A stretch of 64,000 nt of DNA from Haloarchaeobius iranensis (GTDB taxonomy: Archaea > Halobacteriota > Halobacteria > Halobacteriales > Natrialbaceae): positions 239,178 to 303,177 of the forward strand of contig NZ_FNIA01000001.1 in NCBI RefSeq assembly GCF_900103505.1, read 5' to 3'. This document shows, piece after piece, positions 37,567-46,535 of the stretch. Below the pieces are notes generated by a model. The model did not search any database, had not been told where the DNA came from, and saw only the letters and a list, made by a program, of their open reading frames with translations. The position numbers and the translations under genes are program-made. Each line of letters begins with the position of its first letter. Within the stretch, counting starts at the first letter, position 1.

Positions 37567-37602
37567 AAAAATGAAAAATCCGAAACGGGACCGAAACCCG
37601 GT
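37567..37602 (-). terminator. T-rich terminator after the peptide-binding protein gene
   Basis: Directly after the stop, the minus strand reads a GC-rich part with repeated gtttcgg followed by two T-runs (attttt, attttt). Oligo-T tracts end transcription in archaea. It would let the binding protein be made in excess over the permeases and ATPases. Confidence 0.6.
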
Positions 37603-39471
37603 TTAGCTGCGGTCGTTCAGGTAGACGTTGTTGAGCTTCTGGCGGCTGCCGCCACCGGCGCCGACGCGCGGCATGTCGACCCAGTTGTACGCCATGCGCT
37701 CGTCTGCGCGGTGGTAGGCGGGCAGCAGGATCATGTCGTCCCACATCGCCTCCTCCATCTCGACGTAGGCCTCGTTACGGGTCTGCTGGGCCTCCTCGGT
37801 CGGGGCCGGGTTGTTGCTGATGCGGTCCCAGGCGTCGGACGCGCGCTGCGGGGCGTCGGTGTCGGAGTCGTCCCAGTCGAGGTAGAAGCCCTGCGCACCG
37901 CCCTCCTGGTCGGTGTTCGTGAGCTCCGGGACGAGCTGGCCGAGGAAGTTGTCCGGCGCGGGCCAGTCCATGACCCACCCGAGCGAGTAGGCGCCGAGGT
38001 TCCCGTTGCGGCCGCGGTTGAGCAGCGTCGAGAACGGCGCCTCCTCCAGCTGCAGGTTGACGTGGGCGTTCGCGAGCTTGTCGCGAAGGATGGTGCCCAG
38101 CCCCTGCCAGGTGTCGGACTCGTAGGTGGTCAGCGTGACCTCGTACTTGTTGTTCGGCCCGTAGCCGGCGTCCTCCATGACCTGACGTGCGGACTCGATA
38201 TCGGTCGTGTTGTAGCCGTAGGGGTAGCTCTCCTCGGCGTGCTGGTTGTAACCCTCGGCCTGCCCCGGGTAGATGCCCGGCGGCGTGAGGTGGTAGGCGG
38301 GCGTCCCGCGGCCCTTGAAGACCTCGTCGACGCCCTCCTGCTGGTTGTTGACGTACGCCATCGCCTTGCGGGCGGCGGGGTCGACGTTCTTGGCGTTCAG
38401 GCCGATGTAGAACGTGTTGATGGTCGAGTACTTGAGGTACTGGACCGTCTCGCCGTTCCGCATCGGGCCGTAGGTACCGATCTCACGACCCTTGGAGTCG
38501 GTCTGCTCGACGGAGACCAGGCTCGGGTCGTACTGCGAGGTCGGCATCGACACGAGGTCGGAGTTCTGGTTCTGGCCGTAGTTGTACGCAGCGTCGGGGT
38601 CCGTGATGACCTGCCAGTGGACGCCGGCGACGTGCGGGACTGGGCCGTGGTAGTCCTCGTTGCGGGTGATGTCACACGAGGTGTTGGTCTCCCAGCTCTC
38701 GAACACGAACGGACCCGCGCCGACCGGGTTGTTCCGTGCGAAGTCCTCGTACGCCATATCGCCGTTGTAGTTCCCGTGGTCGCCGACGATGCCTTCCGGC
38801 ACGGCGGAGAACGAGGTGTAGGCGAGCATCTCCAGTGTGGACGCGAACGGCTGCTGGAGGCTGAGCTCGAAGGTCTTGTCGTCGACGGCCGTCGCGCCGA
38901 GCGAACCCCACTCGTAGTTGCCATCGCTGTCCGCCGACTGCTCGATGCCCATCGCGTAGGACGTCGTGAAGTACGCACGCCGGCTGTTGGACGACCCCGC
39001 GAGACGCTCGAAGGAGTAGACGAAGTCCTGCGCGGTGACCTCGTCACCGTTGTGGAACTGGGCGTCCTCCTTGATGTTGAACGTGTACGTCGTGAAGTCG
39101 TCGGAGACCTCGAAGTCGGCGGCGAGGAGCGGCTCGACCTCTATCTCGCCGTTCGGGTAGTTCATCAGTGCGTCGAAGACGTTCTGGATAACGGTCCCGG
39201 ACGCGGTGTCCGTCGCGGCCACCGGGTCGAGGGTGCTCATCGTCGAGTTGATGAGCTGGAACGTCTTGTCGAGGAGCTCGCGGTCATCACCCGTATCTCG
39301 GGTGGTCTGCTCCGTCGCGGTCTCCATCGGCTCGGTCTCGGTGTCCTCGGGCGTGTCGGTGCCGTCTCCTTCACCGCCACCGCCGAGACATCCCGCGACT
39401 GCAACTGCAGAAGCTGTGCCACCGGTCGCCTTCAGGAAGCGACGGCGGTCAATGCTGGTATTGTCTGTCAT
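37603..39471 (-). CDS. Peptide ABC transporter substrate-binding lipoprotein (Tat signal)
   Basis: 622 residues, family 5 solute-binding protein (SBP_bac_5). Starts MTDNTSIDRRRFLKATGGTA with a twin-arginine signal and lipobox VAVAGC, then a Thr/Glu-rich linker. SBP motifs: FNIKEDAQFHNGDEVTAQDFVYSFERL, GAGPFVFESWETN, YIGLNAKNVDPAARKAMAYV. It captures peptides outside the cell and hands them to the DppBC channel. ATG at 39471 is chosen; the open frame upstream lacks a signal. A TATA-like aattttaa box (about 39498-39508) lies just upstream and a ggggtg word precedes the ATG. Confidence 0.93.
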   Translation of the reverse strand: MTDNTSIDRRRFLKATGGTASAVAVAGCLGGGGEGDGTDTPEDTETEPMETATEQTTRDTGDDRELLDKTFQLINSTMSTLDPVAATDTASGTVIQNVFDALMNYPNGEIEVEPLLAADFEVSDDFTTYTFNIKEDAQFHNGDEVTAQDFVYSFERLAGSSNSRRAYFTTSYAMGIEQSADSDGNYEWGSLGATAVDDKTFELSLQQPFASTLEMLAYTSFSAVPEGIVGDHGNYNGDMAYEDFARNNPVGAGPFVFESWETNTSCDITRNEDYHGPVPHVAGVHWQVITDPDAAYNYGQNQNSDLVSMPTSQYDPSLVSVEQTDSKGREIGTYGPMRNGETVQYLKYSTINTFYIGLNAKNVDPAARKAMAYVNNQQEGVDEVFKGRGTPAYHLTPPGIYPGQAEGYNQHAEESYPYGYNTTDIESARQVMEDAGYGPNNKYEVTLTTYESDTWQGLGTILRDKLANAHVNLQLEEAPFSTLLNRGRNGNLGAYSLGWVMDWPAPDNFLGQLVPELTNTDQEGGAQGFYLDWDDSDTDAPQRASDAWDRISNNPAPTEEAQQTRNEAYVEMEEAMWDDMILLPAYHRADERMAYNWVDMPRVGAGGGSRQKLNNVYLNDRS

Positions 39472-39779
39472 CCCACGCACCCCTTTTGGGACGATATGGT
39501 TAAAATTACCGTTTAGGCCTGTGGCTGTTTTACATACCCTAATGTTTAAGTAACTCCCGTCTCGTCGGACGGTTTCCCCACACGAGAATGTCAACTGCCA
39601 ACACGGCAATGTTGCTGGTAGAGGTGCATTAAAGTACGCCGTCCGTCTGGAGCCTTGTCAAACCACGACCGACCGTGTAGACGGCTGAGACCTGCCTCGG
39701 ACGGGTGCACGCGTGCAAAACGAGTAAACTGGAGTGCCGATTCGACGCGTTTATCAGTGGGCATGAGAGAGAGCCTCAT
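39472..39779. other. Divergent intergenic region
   Basis: 308 bp between the peptide-binding protein gene (minus) and a small plus-strand gene. It contains the AT-rich promoter words for the importer (about 39490-39545) and, at 39748-39755, gtttatca as TATA box of the next gene. Nothing else recognised. Confidence 0.5.
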
Positions 39780-39950
39780 ATGGCAGCATCCGAGCCAGGT
39801 TCGTCGGAGTTCCCCGACGAGCGCGACGTCGTAGCGTCTGTCGATGGTGAAGGCTCCGCCCAGGAGTACGTCATCGCAGACATCACAGAGGATGGAGCCT
39901 GGCTCTCCATGCAGGCGGAGGACGCACCGGACCTCCCGGCCTGGCGATAA
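39780..39950 (+). CDS. Small haloarchaeal protein (56 aa)
   Basis: MAASEPGSSEFPDERDVVASVDGEG.. then EYVIADITEDGAWLSMQAEDAPDLPAWR. The EYVIADIxxDxAWLSM motif marks a small conserved haloarchaeal family of unknown function (possibly DUF7556). Leaderless: the TATA word gtttatca lies about 27 nt before the ATG, which decides this start over one 75 nt upstream. Confidence 0.75.
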   Translation: MAASEPGSSEFPDERDVVASVDGEGSAQEYVIADITEDGAWLSMQAEDAPDLPAWR

Positions 39951-40049
39951 CGCCGGTCGGTCCTTCTCGCGACGCAGCACCGACCAGCCGCGGCGCCGGC
40001 CACGGTCGATGACACTACCTTTTTGCCGTCGACCCCCCTTCACGGGGAT

Positions 40050-40469
40050 ATGCACTACCGGGAGGTCGCCACCGAGCGGGAGTTCCTGTGCCGACTGGAG
40101 ACCGGCGGCGACTGGCGCGAGCAGCTCGAGACGCTGGCTGTCGACGAGGGAATCGAGGCCGCCTGGTTCACCGGACTCGGCGCGGTCCAGGACGCCGAGG
40201 TCTGGTTCTACGACCAGGCGACCTGCGAGTACGACGCGGTGACCTTCGACGAGCCCCTGGAGGTCGCCGCCTGCGTCGGGAACGTCGCCGACCTCGACGG
40301 CGAGCCGTTCGCACACACCCACGCCGTGCTCTCGCGACCCAGCGGCGGCGCGCTCGCCGGCCACCTGGACGCCGCGACGGTCTGGGCCGGCGAACTGTAC
40401 GTCCGTGCGTTCGAGGACCCCCTCGTCCGCGAGCACGACGAGACCACCGACCTGGACCTCTGGCTATAA
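40050..40469 (+). CDS. PCC/DUF296-domain protein
   Basis: 139 residues, the plants-and-prokaryotes conserved (PCC, DUF296) domain: REFLCRLETGGDWREQLETLAVDEGIEAAWFTGLGAVQDAEVWFYDQ and the GEPFAHTHAVLSRPSGGALAGHLDAATVW His-rich core that binds metal in bacterial structures. In plants the domain occurs in AT-hook DNA-binding proteins; here it stands alone. Its TAA shares bases with the ATG of polC (TAATG), so the two are co-translated. Confidence 0.88.
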   Translation: MHYREVATEREFLCRLETGGDWREQLETLAVDEGIEAAWFTGLGAVQDAEVWFYDQATCEYDAVTFDEPLEVAACVGNVADLDGEPFAHTHAVLSRPSGGALAGHLDAATVWAGELYVRAFEDPLVREHDETTDLDLWL

Positions 40470-43400
40470 TGCGGGAGGCAGACGAGCGCTACTTCGAACG
40501 GATCGAATCGCGCCTCGACGAGGCGTTCGACCTCGCCCAGCGCGCGAAGGCGTCCGGCGGGGACCCCGAACCGGAGGTCGAGATTCCGACCGCCCGCGAC
40601 ATGGCCGACCGCGTCGAGAACATCCTCGGCATCGACGGCGTCGCCGAGCGGGTGCGCGAACTCGAGGGCCAGATGTCCCGCGAGGAGGCCGCGCTCGAAC
40701 TCGTCGAGGACTTCGTCGAGGGCACCGTCGGCGACTACGAGTCCCGCGAGGGGAAGGTCGAGGGCGCGGTCCGGACCGCCGTCGCCCTGCTGACCGAGGG
40801 CGTCGTCGCGGCCCCCATCGAGGGCATCGACCGCGTCGAACTGCTGGAGAACGACGACGGAACCGAGTTCATCAACGTCTACTACGCGGGGCCCATCCGC
40901 TCCGCGGGTGGCACCGCACAGGCGCTCTCCGTGCTCGTCGCGGACTACGCCCGTGCGCTGCTCGACATCGACCAGTACAAGGCTCGGGGTGACGAGGTCG
41001 AGCGCTACGCCGAGGAGATCGCGCTGTACGACAAGGAGACCGGCCTCCAGTACTCGCCGAAGGACGAGGAGACGAAGTTCATCGCCGAGCACATGCCCAT
41101 CATGCTCGACGGCGAGGCGACCGGCGACGAGGAGGTCTCCGGCTTCCGCGACCTCGAACGCGTCGACACCAACTCCGCCCGCGGGGGGATGTGCCTCGTC
41201 CTCGCGGAGGGCATCGCGCTGAAGGCCCCGAAGATCCAGCGCTACACGAAGAACCTCGACGAGGTCGACTGGCCGTGGCTCCAGGACCTCATCGACGGCA
41301 CGTACTACGACGACGAGAGCGGCGACGCGGGCGACGAGGCCGAGAGCGACGCCGGGGACGATGCCGGGGCCGACACCGGCGACGACGGCGACGGCGAGAG
41401 CGAGGCGGCCGACGGCCCGAACGGCCCGCCCCGCGTCGAGAAGAGCCAGAAGTTCCTGCGCGACCTCATCGCCGGCCGGCCAGTCTTCAGCCATCCCTGC
41501 GAGTCGGGGGGCTTCCGGCTGCGCTACGGCCGGGCGCGCAACCACGGCTTCGCGACCGCCGGCGTCCACCCTGCCACGATGCACCTCGTCGACGACTTCC
41601 TCGCGACGGGCACCCAGATCAAGACCGAACGACCCGGCAAGGCCGCCGGCGTCGTCCCCGTCGACTCCATCGAGGGGCCGACGGTCCGGCTGGCAAACGG
41701 CGACGTGCGCCAGGTCGACGACCCCGAGGAGGCACTCGAGATACGGAACGGCGTCGAGCGCATCCTCGACCTCGGCGAGTACCTGGTCAACTACGGCGAG
41801 TTCGTCGAGAACAACCACCCCCTCGCCCCTGCCTCCTACACCGTCGAGTGGTGGCGCGGCGAGTTCGACGACGCCGGCGCGGACCTCCAGGCGCTGCGTG
41901 ACTCCCCACACGTCGACCTCGACGACCCCAGCGCCGAGGAGGCGCTCGAGTGGGCCACCGAGTACGACGCGCCCCTCCACCCGGCGTACACCTACGTCTG
42001 GCACGACATCTCCGTCGCTGCCTTCGACGAGCTCGCCGACGCCGTCGCCGACGGCGACGTCGAGGACGGCACCCTGCACGTCCCGCGCCGCGGCGAGGTC
42101 CGCGAGACCGTCGAGACGCTGCTGAAACCGCACCACCAGACCGACGACGAACTCCTCGTCCGCGACTACGTCCCCTTCCTCCGGAGCCTCGGCATCGACG
42201 AGGAGCTGGACCGCACCTGGACGCTCTCCGACCTCTCCGACCGGGCACTGACCTGGGGGACCAGCGACGACACGGTCGACGCCGGACAGGACGCCGAGCC
42301 GACCGACCGCGACGACGACCGGCCGCTCGGCACCAACGCCATCGAGGCCGTCAACGAGGTCGCACCGTTCACCGTCCGCGAGCGCGCTCCCACCCGGGTC
42401 GGCAACCGGATGGGCCGCCCCGAGAAGTCCGAGTCCCGGGACCTCTCGCCCGCCGTCCACACGCTGTTCCCCGTCGGCGAGGCCGGCGGCAGCCAGCGCT
42501 CGGTCGCCGAAGGCGCGAAACACGCACCCGACATGCGCTCGACCCCCGGCCGCATCGAGGCCCAGGTCGGCACCCGCGAGTGCACCGGCTGCGGCGAGCA
42601 GACCTTCGAGACGCGCTGTCCCGACTGCGGCGAGCGCACCGAGCCGTACTACTTCTGTCCCGACTGCGAGCAGGAGCTCGAACCCGACGACGCCGGCCGG
42701 GTCCACTGCGACCACTGCGAGGTCGACGGCACCAGCGTCGAGTTCCACGAGATCGACCTCAAGGCGCAGTACTGGGACGCCATGGACGAGGTCGGCGAGC
42801 GCGAGAACTCCTTCGAGATCCTCAAGGGCGTCAAGGGGCTCTCCTCGACGAACAAGACGCCCGAGCCCATGGCCAAGGGCGTCCTCCGGGCGAAACACGG
42901 CGTCACCGCGTTCAAGGACGGTACCGTCCGCTACGACATGACCGACCTCCCGGTCACCGCCGTCCGCGCCACCGAGCTCGACGTCACCGCCGACCAGCTC
43001 CGCGCGCTGGGCTACGAGACTGACGTCCACGGCGACGAGCTCCGCCACGACGACCAGCTCGTCGAGCTGAAGGTGCAGGACGTCGTCCTCTCCGACGGCG
43101 CGGCCGAGCACATGCTCAAGACCGCCGACTTCGTCGACGACCTGCTCGAGTCCTACTACGGCCTCGAACCGTTCTACGAGATGGACGAGCGCGAGGAGCT
43201 CGTCGGCGAACTCGTCTTCGGGATGGCCCCCCACACCTCCGCCGCGACCGTCGGGCGGGTCGTGGGATTCACGAGTGCGGCCGTCGGGTACGCACATCCG
43301 TACTTCCACGCGGCGAAGCGCCGGAACTGCTTCCACCCGGAGACGAAGATATGGTTCGAGGACGAGTCGGGAGCAACGCATTACGACGAGATTCGCTCGT

Positions 43401-45598
43401 TCGTGGAGGAACGGTTGGACCCCGAGTCCGCGGAGGAAGACGACTTCGGGACGCTCGTGCAGGAACTCGATGGGGAGGTGTCGGTCCCGTCGCTCGCCGA
43501 CGACGGCACGCTCGTCCGGAAGCCGGTCGAGGCGGTGTCGAGACACCGGTCGACGGAGCACCTGGTCGAAATCGAGACTCGGGGTGGCAGAGAGATTACT
43601 GTGACTCCGGACCACGAGGTCCACGTCTTCGACGCCGGGGTAACCTCGAAGCGGGCTAACGAACTCACACCTTCGGATTCACTGGTAACACCTGCAGAAA
43701 TAGACGTTGCAGGGTCCGAAATCAGGCTCGACCTCCTGGAAGAGCTCCTCGTGAGTGACGAAGTTCCGAACGAGTCGCTCATGGTGAAAGGTCTCGAAAA
43801 AGACGAACTCTACGACCTCTTCACTGCTGTACTGGAGGACGACTGGAACGGACAGTTCTATCCACTGAAGAGCACGGCGGAGTTCCTCGGTCTGACGAAG
43901 AAAGGATTGAGCAACTACGTCTACCGGGAAAGCGTACCGGCATCCCTCCTGATCGAGTTGCTGGGTTCCCCGGACGCTGTCGTCGAGAACGTTCCCGACG
44001 ACGTTGCGCTCGGAATGAAACGAGACTGCGTCGACATTGACCGGTTTGTCGAGGTTGATTCGGAGTTCGCCACGCTCCTTGGTTATTACACAGCCGAGGG
44101 ATTCGCTCGCGAGCAGTCAACTCCGAAGGGGACGATTCATCAGACGACTATCTCTGGTGTCGAAATGGAAGCGCGTGAGTTCTTCGAGGACACGCTCAGA
44201 TCTGCACTCGGTGTCGAAGCATATCGAGAGAACCATGCGAAGGTAACCGTCTCGGGCCGCTTGCCGCGTGTGTTGTTTGAGAGTGTACTTGACTGCGGTA
44301 CCGGAGCAGAGGATAAACGAGTTCCTGCCTGCATCTTCGACGCACCAGACGAACTCGTCGGTTCGTATCTCGGTGGATACTTCAGTGGCGACGGGATGGT
44401 CGACAAGAATTCGTTGATGGTTCAGGCGACGACTGTGAGTCGAGAGCTCAAAGAGGACCTACTCGCATTACTCACTCGAATCGGAATCACCGCGAAGGTT
44501 ACCACTACTGAGCCCGCGCCTCTCGTCGAGAAGTTCCCGGACTTCTACAACGATGATGATGAATCAATGTCGGCTGTGTCGTTCGTAATCAACGTTAGCT
44601 CGTCTGATGCAGTTCGGTTCGCCGAGAGAGTCGACCTTCATCTGTCCCGCAAGCGAGAACGACTGGCTGGACACGTCGAGAGCATCGAGCCAAGGGCCAG
44701 ACGGATTTTTGACGGAGGCTCGGGCGAATACTACATCGACGAAATCACCGAGGTTTCGTACGTCGAGTCTGACTACGAACACACGTACTGTCTGACTGTC
44801 GAGGACACTCACTCGTTGATCGCGAATGATACCTCACAGAAGCAGTGCGACGGCGACGAGGACTGCGTCATGCTTCTGCTCGACGGCCTCCTGAACTTTT
44901 CGAAGGCGTTCCTGCCGGACCAGCGGGGCGGCAAGATGGACGCGCCGCTCGTGATGTCCAGCCGCATCGACCCCTCCGAGATCGACGACGAGGCGCACAA
45001 CATGGACATCATGTGGGAGTACCCGACCGAGTTCTACGAGGCGACCCGCGAGATGGCCGACCCCGAAGAAGTGGAGGACATCATGACGATCGCCGAGGAG
45101 ACGCTCGGCACGGAGCGGGAGTACACCGACTTCGCCCACACGCACGACACGACGGACATTCACATGGGGCCGGCGCTGTCGGCGTACAAGACGCTGGGGT
45201 CGATGCAGGACAAGATGGACGCCCAGCTGCACCTCTCGCGGAAGCTCCGGGCGGTCGACGAGACCGACGTGGCCGAGCGCATCATCGAGTACCACTTCCT
45301 GCCGGACCTCATCGGGAACCTGCGGGCGTTCTCCAGGCAGGAGACGCGGTGTCTGGACTGCGGGGAGAAGTACCGCCGGATGCCGCTGACCGGCGACTGC
45401 CGGGAGTGCGGTGGCCGGGTGAACCTCACGGTCCACCAGGGCTCGGTGAACAAGTACATGCAGACGGCGCTGATGGTGGCCGAGGAGTTCGGCTGCCGAC
45501 CGTACACCGTCCAGCGCCTGGAGAAGCTGGAGAAGGCGCTCTCGTCGGTGTTCGAGGACGACACGAACCGCCAGACGGGCATCGCTGACTTCATGTGA
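40469..45598 (+). CDS. polC: DNA polymerase D large subunit (DP2) containing an intein
   Basis: 1709-residue precursor of the catalytic subunit of archaeal replicative PolD. N-terminal DP2 features (RYFERIESRLDEAFDLAQRAK, YAGPIRSAGGTAQALSVLVADYAR), an acidic low-complexity insert of about 45 residues near 277-325 and zinc-binding modules (CTGCGEQ...CPDCGER..CPDCEQ..CDHCE and CLDCGEKY...CRECGG at the C-terminus). The catalytic block KRRN|CDGDEDCVMLLLDGLLNFS is split by a 506-residue intein after residue 953. Mature protein about 1203 residues. Needs the small subunit DP1, not in this window. Translationally coupled to the PCC-domain gene. Confidence 0.97.
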   Translation: MREADERYFERIESRLDEAFDLAQRAKASGGDPEPEVEIPTARDMADRVENILGIDGVAERVRELEGQMSREEAALELVEDFVEGTVGDYESREGKVEGAVRTAVALLTEGVVAAPIEGIDRVELLENDDGTEFINVYYAGPIRSAGGTAQALSVLVADYARALLDIDQYKARGDEVERYAEEIALYDKETGLQYSPKDEETKFIAEHMPIMLDGEATGDEEVSGFRDLERVDTNSARGGMCLVLAEGIALKAPKIQRYTKNLDEVDWPWLQDLIDGTYYDDESGDAGDEAESDAGDDAGADTGDDGDGESEAADGPNGPPRVEKSQKFLRDLIAGRPVFSHPCESGGFRLRYGRARNHGFATAGVHPATMHLVDDFLATGTQIKTERPGKAAGVVPVDSIEGPTVRLANGDVRQVDDPEEALEIRNGVERILDLGEYLVNYGEFVENNHPLAPASYTVEWWRGEFDDAGADLQALRDSPHVDLDDPSAEEALEWATEYDAPLHPAYTYVWHDISVAAFDELADAVADGDVEDGTLHVPRRGEVRETVETLLKPHHQTDDELLVRDYVPFLRSLGIDEELDRTWTLSDLSDRALTWGTSDDTVDAGQDAEPTDRDDDRPLGTNAIEAVNEVAPFTVRERAPTRVGNRMGRPEKSESRDLSPAVHTLFPVGEAGGSQRSVAEGAKHAPDMRSTPGRIEAQVGTRECTGCGEQTFETRCPDCGERTEPYYFCPDCEQELEPDDAGRVHCDHCEVDGTSVEFHEIDLKAQYWDAMDEVGERENSFEILKGVKGLSSTNKTPEPMAKGVLRAKHGVTAFKDGTVRYDMTDLPVTAVRATELDVTADQLRALGYETDVHGDELRHDDQLVELKVQDVVLSDGAAEHMLKTADFVDDLLESYYGLEPFYEMDEREELVGELVFGMAPHTSAATVGRVVGFTSAAVGYAHPYFHAAKRRNCFHPETKIWFEDESGATHYDEIRSFVEERLDPESAEEDDFGTLVQELDGEVSVPSLADDGTLVRKPVEAVSRHRSTEHLVEIETRGGREITVTPDHEVHVFDAGVTSKRANELTPSDSLVTPAEIDVAGSEIRLDLLEELLVSDEVPNESLMVKGLEKDELYDLFTAVLEDDWNGQFYPLKSTAEFLGLTKKGLSNYVYRESVPASLLIELLGSPDAVVENVPDDVALGMKRDCVDIDRFVEVDSEFATLLGYYTAEGFAREQSTPKGTIHQTTISGVEMEAREFFEDTLRSALGVEAYRENHAKVTVSGRLPRVLFESVLDCGTGAEDKRVPACIFDAPDELVGSYLGGYFSGDGMVDKNSLMVQATTVSRELKEDLLALLTRIGITAKVTTTEPAPLVEKFPDFYNDDDESMSAVSFVINVSSSDAVRFAERVDLHLSRKRERLAGHVESIEPRARRIFDGGSGEYYIDEITEVSYVESDYEHTYCLTVEDTHSLIANDTSQKQCDGDEDCVMLLLDGLLNFSKAFLPDQRGGKMDAPLVMSSRIDPSEIDDEAHNMDIMWEYPTEFYEATREMADPEEVEDIMTIAEETLGTEREYTDFAHTHDTTDIHMGPALSAYKTLGSMQDKMDAQLHLSRKLRAVDETDVAERIIEYHFLPDLIGNLRAFSRQETRCLDCGEKYRRMPLTGDCRECGGRVNLTVHQGSVNKYMQTALMVAEEFGCRPYTVQRLEKLEKALSSVFEDDTNRQTGIADFM
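43328..44845 (+). mobile_element. PolC intein with LAGLIDADG homing endonuclease
   Basis: 506 codons inserted between RRN and CDGDEDC of polC. Block A starts with Cys1 (CFHPETKIW), block B is REITVTPDHEVHVF, endonuclease dodecapeptides are LLGYYTAEGFA and YLGGYFSGDGMV, and block F is YCLTVEDTHSLIAND. The intein ends Lys-Gln before Cys+1, instead of the usual His-Asn. DNA composition is visibly less GC-rich than the exteins. The endonuclease would cut intein-less polC alleles and spread the element. Confidence 0.93.
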
Positions 45599-45680
45599 GC
45601 TGCTGGCACGGGGCGGGGGCGTGTGATGGCCCAACGAAGAAACAGGGCCTTTAAGCGGCTTTTGCACGTATCCCGCCGGT

Positions 45681-46535
45681 ATGAAAGTTGCCGACGCGAT
45701 GACGCCCCGTTCAGAGTTGGTCACCGTCGAGCTGCCGGGCACCCGCGACGACGTGCTCGAGTATCTCCAGGAGTACGGTTTCTCATCGGTCCCGGTCGTG
45801 AAAGAGACGGACGGCGTCGAGGCGTACCGCGGTCTCGTCTCGCGGGACCTGCTCATCGAGCGCCCCGACGAGGACCAGCTGGCGCTGCTGATGGACGAGG
45901 AAGTGCCGACGACGACCCAGGACACGGACCTCACCGAGGTCGCGCGCCTCATGGTGGAGGCTGGTGCGCGCCGGGTGCCGGTGGTCGACGGCGAGCTCGA
46001 GGGTATCGTCACCATCACCGACGTCATCCACGCCATCGCCCGCGAGAACGTCGAGACGGACGCGGTCGTCGGCGACGTGGCGACCCGCGACGTGAACACC
46101 ACCTACACCGGCACGCCGCTGCCGGTCGTCGAGCGACAGCTCTACTACGCGAACGTCCCGTACGCGGTCGTGCTCGACGACGAGACCGACCTCGCGGGGA
46201 TGGTCACGGAGGTCGACATCGTCGAGGTCGCTCGCATCGTCGAGGGCGAGGACGACACCGGCGACTCCATCGCCGGCCAGGACGACGAGTGGGCCTGGGA
46301 GGGAATCAAGGCCGTCGGTGGCCGCTACCTGCCGACCCGGAACGTCGAGATCCCCGCGACGCCCGTCTCCGAGTTCATGACCGAGGACATCGTCACGGTC
46401 TCCGCGAAGAAGACGATCGTCGAGGCCGCCCAGCTGATGGTCCGGCACGACATCGAGCAGGTCCCGATGGTGTCCGGCGAGCCGCTCGTCGGCATCGTCA
46501 GGGACATCGACCTGCTGGAGGCGCTGTATGACTGA
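45681..46535 (+). CDS. Four-CBS-domain protein
   Basis: 284 residues made of two CBS pairs (MKVADAMTPRSELVTVE...; VPTTTQDTDLTEVARLMVEAGARRVPVV; VGDVATRDVNTTYTG; VSEFMTEDIVTVSAKKTIVEAAQLMVRHDIEQVPMV). CBS pairs bind adenosine nucleotides or SAM and act as energy sensors. The last bases overlap glyS by 8 nt, so the protein is made with glycyl-tRNA synthetase. A ctttaagc TATA-like word lies about 27 nt upstream of the ATG. Confidence 0.92.
   Translation: MKVADAMTPRSELVTVELPGTRDDVLEYLQEYGFSSVPVVKETDGVEAYRGLVSRDLLIERPDEDQLALLMDEEVPTTTQDTDLTEVARLMVEAGARRVPVVDGELEGIVTITDVIHAIARENVETDAVVGDVATRDVNTTYTGTPLPVVERQLYYANVPYAVVLDDETDLAGMVTEVDIVEVARIVEGEDDTGDSIAGQDDEWAWEGIKAVGGRYLPTRNVEIPATPVSEFMTEDIVTVSAKKTIVEAAQLMVRHDIEQVPMVSGEPLVGIVRDIDLLEALYD

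Noticed and set aside
40208..43624. 1138-codon minus-strand frame opposite polC
   Set aside because: Low-complexity Val/Asp/Leu/Gly sequence mirroring the codons of polC; polC itself is unambiguous.
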